Assembly (NCBI RefSeq): GCF_019097855.1
Contig: NZ_JAHRGL010000012.1
Coordinates: 62,001 to 126,000 of the forward strand
Length of the DNA: 64,000 nt
DNA from: Geopseudomonas aromaticivorans
GTDB lineage: Bacteria > Pseudomonadota > Gammaproteobacteria > Pseudomonadales > Pseudomonadaceae
Direction of reading: 5' to 3'
Under the pieces are notes generated by a model. That model was not told the origin of the DNA, did no database searches, and was given only the letters and a program-made list of their open reading frames with translations. Position 1 is the stretch's first letter; the number at the start of each line of letters is the position of its first letter. The position numbers were made by a program, and so were the translations under genes. Below, in pieces: positions 42,612 to 51,767 of this stretch.

Positions 42612-44006
42612 TCACTTTTTAAGCTTTGCCTCCTCATCCTGCTGCCAGTGTGTTGTCTCTACATAGGAGGGGGTGTTTGAGTCTCCAAGCATCAATGGGT
42701 CTTGGTAGAACGTATCTACAAAGTTTGGTACTCGTGCAAAATGTTGAAGTGTTTCAGCCCATTGGTAGTCATCTTCTTTTGGATAATAATTTACAGCGTG
42801 GATTAATACTGCTAGCACCATTGAGTCTGAGGCGTTGTATTCTGATAATTCCTCAAGATGCTTCTCTCTTCTGATATTCTCAACATTGATTCCCTCGCGA
42901 GTCTCGTAGAGTATATGGATCACTCCAAGGTTCTGTGGCGGGATTTGGGATGCTGCATGTGCCATTAGGCTCTTGAAGTGTTTTGAGCGTCTTTCAAGAG
43001 ATGTTTCATGATCGCACCTCCATTGTGCGGCAGCGCAGTTTGCAACGTCACATACAAAAATATTAAGAATTGTGTCTTTGTCGCCTGGGCGAACGATATC
43101 TGTAGCGATGGTGGCTATACTACGTTTTTCATTTGAATCGGTATTTCCGAATACAAGTAACTCGTGTTGCGGGCAGTTCGGGCGAACTGAGTTTTTCTCA
43201 TAATGGCTTAATACTTTTGGTTTGTCTATTGGCTGTATTGATAGACTGAATTGATCAAGATCGTATTTTGCGGATTCTGCACTTAAGGCGGCATCGTAAG
43301 CGTTGATGAGGTCGGTGGGCGATATTTCGCTAACAGCACAATGAAACGTTATGTCAACGGTGTGCCACGGGGAGGATAAGAGCATATGATTGCTCAAGCT
43401 CTCCCATAGCGTACCCCATGCGGCCTCCTCATCTTGTGAATACTTCGTTTGCTTCGCAGCCCGCTTGCATTCGACGTAAAATTCAAACCCCTTCTTTGCG
43501 CGTAGGTCTGGCGACTTTTTGGAGTTGTTTGGCCATGTAATGCTGTTCTCTGGAATAAACTCTACTTCGTAGCCGTTCTTGATGTAATGTGCGGCAGTTA
43601 TAAGTTCAAAAATTTGATTTTCTGGGGACGACTTGTTGCCCAGCATTTTATTGATTACTGCATCAACATTTGGAGTGTGGCGAAGCTGGTCGGCATGTTC
43701 CCCTAAGGTCATTGCGTAGGGATAGATGCGTCTAGTGCTATAGTTTGAATCGCTGTAGGGGTGATCCCAAGCAAGCTCAGCCGCGAGAATGTACCAATTT
43801 ATATCGTTCTCTGGAGGCGCGTAGAGTTGAGGCTCTATAGGTTTTCTTAGGTCAATGGATGACTCTTTTCTCCTTATCTCTGATAATAATTCCGCGCGTC
43901 TAGATGCCCATTCTTCTTGTCCAAGATGTTCGGTCATCCATTTGTGGAATGATTTGATCTTGGCTTTTTCTATGTTTCCGGATTCTTGAAATTGTGGGCT
44001 TTCCAT
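42612..44006 (-). CDS. PD-(D/E)XK nuclease-domain protein
   Basis: A 464-residue protein with a restriction-endonuclease-like core at about residues 128-185. Helix Glu134 ('QIFELITAAHYIKNGYEVEF') is followed by Asp167 in 'KSPDLRAKKGFEFYVECKRA' and then Glu179-Cys-Lys181: the E...PD...ExK metal site is complete. The rest is unrecognised and probably supplies target recognition. No partner methyltransferase is present, so a classical restriction-modification pair is unlikely. It starts 77 bp downstream of the protease stop on the same strand. A defence nuclease is the leading interpretation. Confidence 0.75.
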   Translation of the reverse strand: MESPQFQESGNIEKAKIKSFHKWMTEHLGQEEWASRRAELLSEIRRKESSIDLRKPIEPQLYAPPENDINWYILAAELAWDHPYSDSNYSTRRIYPYAMTLGEHADQLRHTPNVDAVINKMLGNKSSPENQIFELITAAHYIKNGYEVEFIPENSITWPNNSKKSPDLRAKKGFEFYVECKRAAKQTKYSQDEEAAWGTLWESLSNHMLLSSPWHTVDITFHCAVSEISPTDLINAYDAALSAESAKYDLDQFSLSIQPIDKPKVLSHYEKNSVRPNCPQHELLVFGNTDSNEKRSIATIATDIVRPGDKDTILNIFVCDVANCAAAQWRCDHETSLERRSKHFKSLMAHAASQIPPQNLGVIHILYETREGINVENIRREKHLEELSEYNASDSMVLAVLIHAVNYYPKEDDYQWAETLQHFARVPNFVDTFYQDPLMLGDSNTPSYVETTHWQQDEEAKLKK

Positions 44007-44083
44007 GGGTTCTCTTCAGTTGGCAAATGGCTTTTATTGAATTTTTGATTGTTCGCGCGCTTGTGTGGGAACGCAACCATTCG

Positions 44084-45352
44084 TTAGGAGCAGGTTGATG
44101 CTGATTGGCTGGGTATGACTTTTTCTGTTTGAGCTTCAGCTAATGCTTGGTCGAGGGTGTTAATTACATGCTCGGCGCCTAAAAAATGAATTTTTTTCGC
44201 CGATGCCCCGCCGCGTAACGCCATTCCGACGAAATAAAATACTCCTCCGAACATCGCAAAAATTGGTCCGCCACTTATGCCGTCAATGTCGACGCTAAAA
44301 TCCGCGCAGTCGATGGTGAAAAGCCCGTCAATAATGGAGTCTCCGCTCAGTTCTCCACGAACAACAAGGGCCTGCGGGATGATTTTTCTATTCTCATAAT
44401 CGTATTTGCTGTCTGTGTTTGGGTAGCCTACGGCAAATATCTTCTGCCCAGATTTTAGTGAGCTGGAAGGCTTCCATAGGATGTCCATTCGCCAAGACCA
44501 CCACTCTACTTTTGGACCGATAGGTGAGTCGTCTACAAGCCAAAGAAATATGTCTTGCGAGTCATCGCTCTCCTCAATCTCGTCGTGTTTCGGAGTGAAG
44601 CATCCTAGAAATGGGACGGGATTTTCGTGGCCTGTAACTAGCAGGCGTGCATTCTTTGGGTCTGCGTTGCACTCTTCAATAACATGCTTGGCAGTTATGG
44701 CAAATTGATGCCCTTTCCATGCGGCGATGAAGAACGTGCCACTCCCCCATGGAATGCAATGCTCATCAAGAAACTGTACCGGGTGTGAGCCAGTGACTAG
44801 AGCGTCAAATGCCTCTTGAGTCATCAGTTGGTCGCCAATCTCTAGAGATTCGCTTAAGATTTCATCTAGCTCCTCTTGTGTTGTATTTAAGGTTTCAGCT
44901 GATTGAGAGCGGCATAAGTTGGCTAGTGCCCATGTCGCCCCAATATGACCGTCTTTGAATGCTGTCTTGTAAAGCTCATACGCAATGGCGGGAAGCTCTT
45001 CTTGGTGGTCTTGCGCAAAAGTGAAGGCAGCCTCAGCGCTTTCTGCGTTGAGAGCCAAATTTATCCAATATAAGTATCCGGGCTTATTGGCGGTATTCTT
45101 CATCATGCGGGCCATGAGAAGCATTGCTCCAGGGTGGCCTTTTTCTGCAAGATCGAAAATCTTTCTGTCTTTCTCTGGGTCATCTTTTAGTGACGTAAGT
45201 AGCGCGCTGGACTCAGGAAAGAAAACTGTTCCTGTCCATTGCTTGTGTGCTTCCTGCATATCCTCTGGCAACTCTGTTGTATTCTCTAGCAAATTCACCT
45301 TCTGTTTACCTCCATGTGTGAAGAGTGTCCACTCACTGATTTTAGGTGTCAC
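44084..45352 (-). CDS. Sel1/TPR-like repeat protein with trypsin-like protease domain
   Basis: 422 residues. N-terminal Sel1-like repeats at about 60-150 ('FDLAEKGHPGAMLLMARMMK', 'AFKDGHIGATWALANLC') are followed by a chymotrypsin-fold protease. The triad is His223 in 'AITAKHVIEE', Asp267 in 'SQDIFLWLV' and Ser360 in 'DGISGGPIF' (GxSGG). There is no signal peptide, so it is cytoplasmic. The only start that keeps the whole frame is a GTG without a strong ribosome site, so the N-terminus is uncertain. Cytoplasmic trypsin-like proteases beside nucleases occur in bacterial immune systems as activators or effectors. Confidence 0.8.
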   Translation of the reverse strand: MTPKISEWTLFTHGGKQKVNLLENTTELPEDMQEAHKQWTGTVFFPESSALLTSLKDDPEKDRKIFDLAEKGHPGAMLLMARMMKNTANKPGYLYWINLALNAESAEAAFTFAQDHQEELPAIAYELYKTAFKDGHIGATWALANLCRSQSAETLNTTQEELDEILSESLEIGDQLMTQEAFDALVTGSHPVQFLDEHCIPWGSGTFFIAAWKGHQFAITAKHVIEECNADPKNARLLVTGHENPVPFLGCFTPKHDEIEESDDSQDIFLWLVDDSPIGPKVEWWSWRMDILWKPSSSLKSGQKIFAVGYPNTDSKYDYENRKIIPQALVVRGELSGDSIIDGLFTIDCADFSVDIDGISGGPIFAMFGGVFYFVGMALRGGASAKKIHFLGAEHVINTLDQALAEAQTEKVIPSQSASTCS

Positions 45353-45488
45353 TACTCATGAAAGTAGTGTGGTGGGAGGGGAGAAGTAATCAGAATAACT
45401 CCCGTAGTCCCCATGCCTGTGATTGGACGGGGAGCTTTACTGTTATGCGATGCCCGCCCTAACCGGTGAGAAATAGCCTTACATCTCA

Positions 45489-46503
<1,015 letters not shown>

Positions 46504-46590
46504 TATTTTCAAATGCCCCATTAGCTCGGCCGGCCTCGTTCTGCGGTCGGCGCCTTCCTATCGTAACAACCACCAGAGGGAGGCTCAAAA

Positions 46591-48036
46591 ATGACCGATC
46601 TGAATTTCGATTTGATTGTGGTGGGTTGCGGTGCCGCGGGGCTGTCGACGGCGGTGTCGGCGGCGGAAAGCGGCCTGCGCGTGGCGGTGCTGGAGCGGGC
46701 GAAGAAGGAGGAGCGCGGCGGGCAGACCCGCTTCACCGAGGCCTACTTCCGCATGAAGAACCACGAGGAGGTGACCGACGACTTCGACGCCTTCCTGGCG
46801 GAGAACTCGGGCTACTACCAGGACCCGGACTTCGTTGCCGAAAGCCTCAGCGAGCGCAGCGCCTGGTCGGTGCAGACCCGCGCGCTGGCGTCCATCGACG
46901 CCAACGTGATCGGCACCTTCGCCGCGGAAGTGCCGGGCACCGTGCAGTGGCTGAAGGACAACGGCGTGAAGTTCGACTTCCTGCCCACCCAGTTCCTCAC
47001 CAGCACCCAGCCGCGCCTGCTGCCGGTGGGCGGCGGCGAGGCCATCGTCGAGGCGCTGGCGGCGCGCGCCGAGGCGCTCGGCGCCGAATTCTTCTACGAG
47101 ACCACGGCGCGCGGCCTGCTCACCGCCGGCTGCAACGAGGTGGTCGGCCTGCGTGCGTATTCGCCGGCCCGTGGCGAGATCCGCTTCGGCGGCGCGGTGA
47201 TGCTGGCCTGCGGCGGCTTCGAGGGCAACCTGGAGATGCTCACCCGCTACGTCGGCCCGCGCGCGTCCTTCATGCGTCCGGTGTGCAAGGGCGGCTTCTA
47301 CAACCGCGGCGAGGGCATCCAGATGGCGCTGGAGATGGGCGCGGCCGCCGCCGGCGAGTACGGCAGCTACCACGCCGAGCCGGTCGATCCGCGTTCGGGG
47401 ATCTCCGAGCCGTCGATCTTCATCTTTCCCTACGGCGTGCTGGTCAACAAGGAAGGCGCGCGCTTCACCGACGAGGCGCCGGGCACCGTGGATGCCTGGT
47501 ACGAGCGGGTCACCCGCAAGATCTTCGCCCAGACCGACGGCATCGCCTGGGTGATCCTCGACCAGAAGGTCAAGGACATCCCCAACTACCGCCTGGGCAT
47601 CCGCACCGACCAGCCGGCCATCGAGGGCGCGAGCCTGGCCGAACTGGCCGCCAAGCTCGGCCTGCCGGTGGCGGCGGTGGAGCGCAGCGTGGCCGAGTAC
47701 AACGCTGCCTGCCGTCCCGGCGAGTACCGCCCGCTGCAGCTCGACGGCCTGGCCACCGAGGGGCTCAACCCGCCGAAGAGCAACTGGGCGCTGCCGCTGG
47801 ATAAGGGCCCGTACCTGGCCTACCCGATCATCTCGGCCAACGTGTTCACCTTCGGCGGCCTGAAGACCGACGAGCACGCGCGGGTGATCAACGTCGACGG
47901 CGAGCCGATCCGCAACCTGTACGCCGCCGGGGAAACCGCCGGCATGTACTTCGGCAACTACTGCGGTGGCACCTCGGTGCTGCGCGGCCTGGTGTTCGGC
48001 CGCATCGCCGGCCACACCGCTGCGGAGAGCCGCTGA
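46591..48036 (+). CDS. FAD_binding_2 flavoprotein dehydrogenase, third copy
   Basis: A 481-residue flavoprotein close in layout to the 36107 protein: 'IVVGCGAAGLSTAVSAAESG', 'RGGQTRFTEAYFRMK', 'MLACGGFEGNLEMLTRYVG' and C-terminal 'NLYAAGETAGMYFGNYCGG'. This is the TcuA-like group. GAGGGAGG precedes the ATG. The operon continues into an SDR (1 bp after), an isochorismatase-fold protein and an exporter, and a LysR gene is divergent. Substrate unknown; a dicarboxylate or ring-derived acid is as likely as a steroid. Confidence 0.85.
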   Translation: MTDLNFDLIVVGCGAAGLSTAVSAAESGLRVAVLERAKKEERGGQTRFTEAYFRMKNHEEVTDDFDAFLAENSGYYQDPDFVAESLSERSAWSVQTRALASIDANVIGTFAAEVPGTVQWLKDNGVKFDFLPTQFLTSTQPRLLPVGGGEAIVEALAARAEALGAEFFYETTARGLLTAGCNEVVGLRAYSPARGEIRFGGAVMLACGGFEGNLEMLTRYVGPRASFMRPVCKGGFYNRGEGIQMALEMGAAAAGEYGSYHAEPVDPRSGISEPSIFIFPYGVLVNKEGARFTDEAPGTVDAWYERVTRKIFAQTDGIAWVILDQKVKDIPNYRLGIRTDQPAIEGASLAELAAKLGLPVAAVERSVAEYNAACRPGEYRPLQLDGLATEGLNPPKSNWALPLDKGPYLAYPIISANVFTFGGLKTDEHARVINVDGEPIRNLYAAGETAGMYFGNYCGGTSVLRGLVFGRIAGHTAAESR

Positions 48037-48037
48037 C

Positions 48038-48769
48038 ATGGCCGTGGCAATGGTGACCGGCGCCGGTGGCGCCATCGGCAGCGCGGCGTGCCGGCTGCTC
48101 GCCGCGCAGGGCTATCGGGTGGCGGCGCTGGACCTCAGCGAGCCGGCGACGCTGCCGGCCGGCGCCTGGTTCCGCGCCTGCGACGTGTCCTCGCGCGCCG
48201 CCGTGGCGGCGGTGGTGGAGGAGGTGGAGCGCGAGCTGGGCGAGATCGACGCATTGGTCAACGTGGCCGGCGTGGTCTCCAAAGGCAGCGCGCTGGATCT
48301 CGACGAGGCCGAGCTGCAGCGGGTGCTGCGCATCAACGTGCAGGGCACGCTGATCCCCTGCCAACTGGTCGGCCGGCGCATGGCCGGGCGGGTCAGGGGA
48401 GCCATCGTCAACATCGGTTCGGTGGTCGGCAAGAACGGCGGCAACGCCCGTCCGTGGTTGGACCCGGCCGAGCAGGCCAGCGCCGGCAACGTGGCCTACG
48501 GCATGTCCAAGGCGGCGGTGCACAGCCTGACCCAGTTCCTCGCCAAGGAGCTGGCCAGCCGCGGCGTGCGGGTCAACGCCGTGGCGCCCGGCCCGATCGC
48601 CACTGACATGACCACGACTTTCCCGGAGACCCTGCGCGCGCTGATCCCGCTCGGGCGCATGGGCCGCGCCGAGGAGGTCGCCGAGGCGGTGGCCTTCCTG
48701 CTCTCCGACAAGGCCGGCTTCATCAGCGGCGAAATCCTCGACATCAACGGCGCCCTGTGGTGCGACTGA
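48038..48769 (+). CDS. Short-chain dehydrogenase/reductase
   Basis: A 243-residue SDR with 'VTGAGGAIGSAACRLLAAQG', 'LDL' acidic residue favouring NAD(H), 'VNVAGVV' in place of NNAG, 'NIGSVVGK' and 'YGMSKAAVHSL'. It starts 1 bp after the flavoprotein stop, so translation is coupled. It would act on the product of that flavoprotein, for example oxidising or reducing a hydroxy/keto acid. Confidence 0.87.
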   Translation: MAVAMVTGAGGAIGSAACRLLAAQGYRVAALDLSEPATLPAGAWFRACDVSSRAAVAAVVEEVERELGEIDALVNVAGVVSKGSALDLDEAELQRVLRINVQGTLIPCQLVGRRMAGRVRGAIVNIGSVVGKNGGNARPWLDPAEQASAGNVAYGMSKAAVHSLTQFLAKELASRGVRVNAVAPGPIATDMTTTFPETLRALIPLGRMGRAEEVAEAVAFLLSDKAGFISGEILDINGALWCD

Positions 48770-48794
48770 TTCAACCCAGCAGAGACTTGAAACA

Positions 48795-49370
48795 ATGAAG
48801 AGCATCTACCTGGTTCTGGACATGCAGAACGACCTGATCCACGAAGACGGCGCCAGCGGCAAGTCGCCGCTGGGCGAGCAGGTGCGCTCGCGCGAGATCA
48901 TCGCGCGCACCGCCGCGGCCATCGACAAGGCGCGCAGCAAGGGCATCCCGGTGGCCTTCGTGCGCGTGGCCTTCTCCGACGACCACCGCGAGGCCAACCC
49001 GAACTCGCAGGTGTTCGGCCCGATCGCCAAAAACGGCATCCTCAAGATGAACGCCTGGGGCGGCCAGGTGCACGCGGCGCTGGCGCCGCAGGCCGGTGAG
49101 TGGGATATCGTCAAGCACCGCGTCTCGCCGTTCTACCAGACCCGGTTGGAGCTGCTGCTCAAGCGCGAAGGCATCGAACGCATCTACTGCAGCGGGGTGA
49201 GTACCCAGGCGGTGGTGCAGGCTACAGTACGCGACGCCCACGACCGCGATTTCGACGTGGTGCTGCTGGAGGACTGCTGCGCCTCGCCTTCGGCCCAGGA
49301 GCATGCCAACTCGGTGGCCAGCATCGGCCGCTTCTGCACGGTGACCACCGCGGACGCCGCGTTCGACTGA
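48795..49370 (+). CDS. Isochorismatase-fold hydrolase without catalytic Cys
   Basis: A 191-residue protein of the isochorismatase/nicotinamidase superfamily. Asp9 in 'LVLDMQNDLI' and Lys107 in 'IVKHRVSPF' are conserved. In the nucleophile loop, 'GVSTQAVVQATVRDA', Val140 replaces the Cys that amidases of this fold need. PhzD-type isochorismatases also work without Cys, so vinyl-ether or other hydrolysis is possible, while amidase action is unlikely. It is co-transcribed with the flavoprotein, SDR and exporter. Confidence 0.82.
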   Translation: MKSIYLVLDMQNDLIHEDGASGKSPLGEQVRSREIIARTAAAIDKARSKGIPVAFVRVAFSDDHREANPNSQVFGPIAKNGILKMNAWGGQVHAALAPQAGEWDIVKHRVSPFYQTRLELLLKREGIERIYCSGVSTQAVVQATVRDAHDRDFDVVLLEDCCASPSAQEHANSVASIGRFCTVTTADAAFD

Positions 49371-49401
49371 CAGAGCTGGGTGGACCAGCGGAGACACGGA
49401 A

Positions 49402-50808
49402 ATGACCACGCTGGAAAACCCGCCGCTGCGCACCGAGGGCGCGCCTGTGCAAGGCGCCGCCCTCGGCGCCACCGCCGCGCTGATCGTCGGCACCTTCGCG
49501 GTGGTGATGTCGGCGACCACCATCAACATCGCCATCGTGCCGATGATGCAGGAGTTCGCCGTCAGCCACCGGGTGGCGCAGCTGTTCTCCTCGCTGTTCC
49601 TCGGCGCCACCGTGCTCACCGCGCCGCTGGCCGCCTGGTTGTCGCGGCGCTGGGATGCACGCCAGGTGTTCCTCGGTGTTCTGCTGATCTACGCGCTCGC
49701 CTCGCTGGCGGCCACGTTGTCCGATTCCTTCCTGTCCATGCTGCTGGCCCGTGGCCTGCAGGGCGCCTGTGCCGGGGTGATCCAGCCGCTGTCGATGTTC
49801 CTGGTGCTGGCGGCGGCGGCGCCGGAGCGCCAGGGGCGGGCGATGTCGCTGTACGGCCTCGGCGTGGTGCTGGCCCCGGCGCTGGGGCCGACCATCGCCG
49901 GCTGGTTCGTCGATCATATCGGCTGGCGCAGCACCTTTTCCCTCGGCGTGCCGCCCGCCCTGCTGGCGCTGGGCCTCGGCTGGTTCTGCCTGCCGCGCAG
50001 TCGGGAGGCGCTGGAGGAGGGCGGCAGTTTCGACTGGCCGGGTCTGGCCCTGCTCGGCGTGCTGGTGACGCTGACCTTCGTCACGCCGCTGGCGCTGGAG
50101 CGTTCGGCCGTACTGGCCGGGGCGCTGTGCCTGCTGTGGCTGGGGGCGGCCTGGCTGTTCTGGCGCGTCGAGCGCGCTCGCAAGGATGCGCTGCTGCCTT
50201 TCGCGCTGTTCGCCAGCCCGGGCTTTCGCGCCGCGGCGCTGGTCAGCGTGGCCTACGGCGCCGGCATGTACGGCTCGACCTTCCTGATCCCAGTGTTCAT
50301 GCAGGGCGCGCTGGGCATCCCGGCGCTGACCACCGGCAACATCCTGCTGCTCGGCGGCGTGGCCCTGGCGCTGAGCACCAGCCTGGCGGGGCGGGTGGTC
50401 GACCGCCTGTCCGCGCGCCTGGTGGTGGCCGGCGGGCTGGCCTGTTTCGCCCTGGCCTGCGCACTGCTGGCCTGGGCCCGCGAGCTGCTGTGGATCGCCG
50501 TGGCGGTGGTGCTCTGCCGCATCGGCCTCGGCCTGGTGATTCCCGGCCTGTACACCGGCATGGCCCAGGTGGTGGTGCCGGGCGGCCTGCGCGAAGGCAC
50601 TGCGGTGATCACCCTGCTGCGCCAGGGCGGCGGGGCGCTGGGGGTGTCGCTGATCGGCGTGCTGACGGCCTCCGCCGGCAGCGCCGAGCTGGCCGGCTGG
50701 CTGGGGCTAGCGGCGTCTGACAGTGCGGCCGCGGCACCGGCGACGGTGTTCGCCGGGATCGCCCTGCTGTTCGTCGCGGCGCTGCTGGTGGTGCGGCGCT
50801 TGCGCTGA
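49402..50808 (+). CDS. MFS drug/metabolite exporter, DHA2 (EmrB/QacA) type
   Basis: A 468-residue transporter with about 14 hydrophobic helices. 'RGLQGACAGVIQPLSMFLVL' and the family motif C region 'GLGVVLAPALGPTIAGWFVD' identify the DHA2 group, which exports drugs or metabolites by proton antiport. The usual membrane-fusion partner (EmrA) is absent. It is the last gene of the 46591 operon and may remove a toxic intermediate or take up a substrate. Confidence 0.88.
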   Translation: MTTLENPPLRTEGAPVQGAALGATAALIVGTFAVVMSATTINIAIVPMMQEFAVSHRVAQLFSSLFLGATVLTAPLAAWLSRRWDARQVFLGVLLIYALASLAATLSDSFLSMLLARGLQGACAGVIQPLSMFLVLAAAAPERQGRAMSLYGLGVVLAPALGPTIAGWFVDHIGWRSTFSLGVPPALLALGLGWFCLPRSREALEEGGSFDWPGLALLGVLVTLTFVTPLALERSAVLAGALCLLWLGAAWLFWRVERARKDALLPFALFASPGFRAAALVSVAYGAGMYGSTFLIPVFMQGALGIPALTTGNILLLGGVALALSTSLAGRVVDRLSARLVVAGGLACFALACALLAWARELLWIAVAVVLCRIGLGLVIPGLYTGMAQVVVPGGLREGTAVITLLRQGGGALGVSLIGVLTASAGSAELAGWLGLAASDSAAAAPATVFAGIALLFVAALLVVRRLR

Positions 50809-50830
50809 GGCGGGATCAGGACAACCCATC

Positions 50831-50862
50831 GCTGTAGGGGCGAATGAATTCGCCCCTACAGC
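50831..50862. repeat. Palindromic element, family A, copy 8
   Basis: GCTGTAGGGG / CCCCTACAGC arms around CGAATGAATTCG: a 32-bp palindrome between convergent genes. Confidence 0.88.
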
Positions 50863-50867
50863 CAGGG

Positions 50868-51629
50868 TCAGGAGCCGATCAGCCAGGCGCCGGCCGGCAC
50901 GCGCTGGCGCAGTTGGCGGCAGTCGCCGGATGGCGGCTGTTTCCCCGGTGAGCGGCCCGGAAACCAGATGCGGCATTGCCCGGGTGGCGGACGATGGCCA
51001 CGGGGGATGCGGTAGATGTCCGCCTCCTGCGTCGTGTCGAGCACCGCCGCCTGCATGCCGGGCTCCTCGGGTTCGTCCTCGTATTCCGCATCCCGGGACC
51101 AGCGCCGCTGGCTGCTGCGGGCCTGCTCCTCGGACAGCCGCTCGCGCAGGGCGGCAGCCCGGGCTTCGGCCTGCTGGCGCTTCTCGATTTCCTCGTCGAG
51201 CTGCTGTTGCAGGGCGACCTGCTCGTCATCCGCGGACTCCACCGGGGGAAGTCCCTGCACGGCGGCCTCCCTGGCAGCATTGGTCAGCCAGACGTTGCGT
51301 TCGCGCAGGGTGCGGTCGCCTCCGGAGAGGACGTCGGATTTGGCGGCCAGCGCCTCGGCCTGCTGGAAGTTGCCCTCCCGCAGGCGAACCTGTCCGAGGT
51401 AGTGCACGATCACCGGATTGCTCGGTTCGATGCGCTGGGCGCGCTCCAGAGTGGCGGCCGCCAGTTCCGTCCGCCCGGCCGCGAGATCGCGGGAGGCGCT
51501 TTCCACCAGTGCGCTCACCACCGGGCTTTCCGGGCGTTCGGCCGCGCTGGCGGCGAGTGCCGTGCAGGCGGCCCAGATCAGCAGTCCCGGCCACAGGGCG
51601 GCCTTGCTCAAGGTTTTGTTCTTCATCAT
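50868..51629 (-). CDS. TPR/coiled-coil exported protein with C-terminal CRIWFPG motif
   Basis: A 253-residue protein with an N-terminal signal region ('LWPGLLIWAACTALAASAA') and TPR-like helices ('LAAGRTELAAATLERAQRIE'). A charged coiled coil follows at about 130-170, then a proline-rich tail, 'RPPPGQCRIWFPGRSPGKQP'. I associate that tail with small exported Pseudomonas proteins of unknown role. An ATG ATG doublet begins the gene. It is on the same strand as the sigma-54 activator, 138 bp beyond its stop. Function unknown. Confidence 0.7.
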   Translation of the reverse strand: MMKNKTLSKAALWPGLLIWAACTALAASAAERPESPVVSALVESASRDLAAGRTELAAATLERAQRIEPSNPVIVHYLGQVRLREGNFQQAEALAAKSDVLSGGDRTLRERNVWLTNAAREAAVQGLPPVESADDEQVALQQQLDEEIEKRQQAEARAAALRERLSEEQARSSQRRWSRDAEYEDEPEEPGMQAAVLDTTQEADIYRIPRGHRPPPGQCRIWFPGRSPGKQPPSGDCRQLRQRVPAGAWLIGS

Positions 51630-51767
51630 GGCGAGCGCTCGTCGAGGCCTCGGTGATTCTCTCGCCCGTGTTCCGGGCGGGGGCTTGCGGCCTCTTCGAT
51701 CGTCTTTCGCGGCTCTCGTTCCCCGGGGCGGCAGCTCTTTTTGGCCGGCGCCTCAGGCCTCCTCGCT

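Larger units (their letters stand above)
41600..45480. other. AT-rich, probably horizontally acquired island
   Basis: Composition shifts sharply from about two-thirds GC to visibly AT-rich sequence between the ETF operon and the LysR gene, then shifts back. It holds three minus-strand genes unrelated to catabolism, a family B repeat and a decayed copy of it. No integrase, transposase or flanking tRNA is visible, and no direct repeat was found by eye. The 245 bp from 41574 to 41818 hold nothing recognisable. Confidence 0.8.

Noticed and set aside
42612-44006. Restriction-modification system
   Set aside because: No methyltransferase or specificity subunit accompanies the nuclease in the island.
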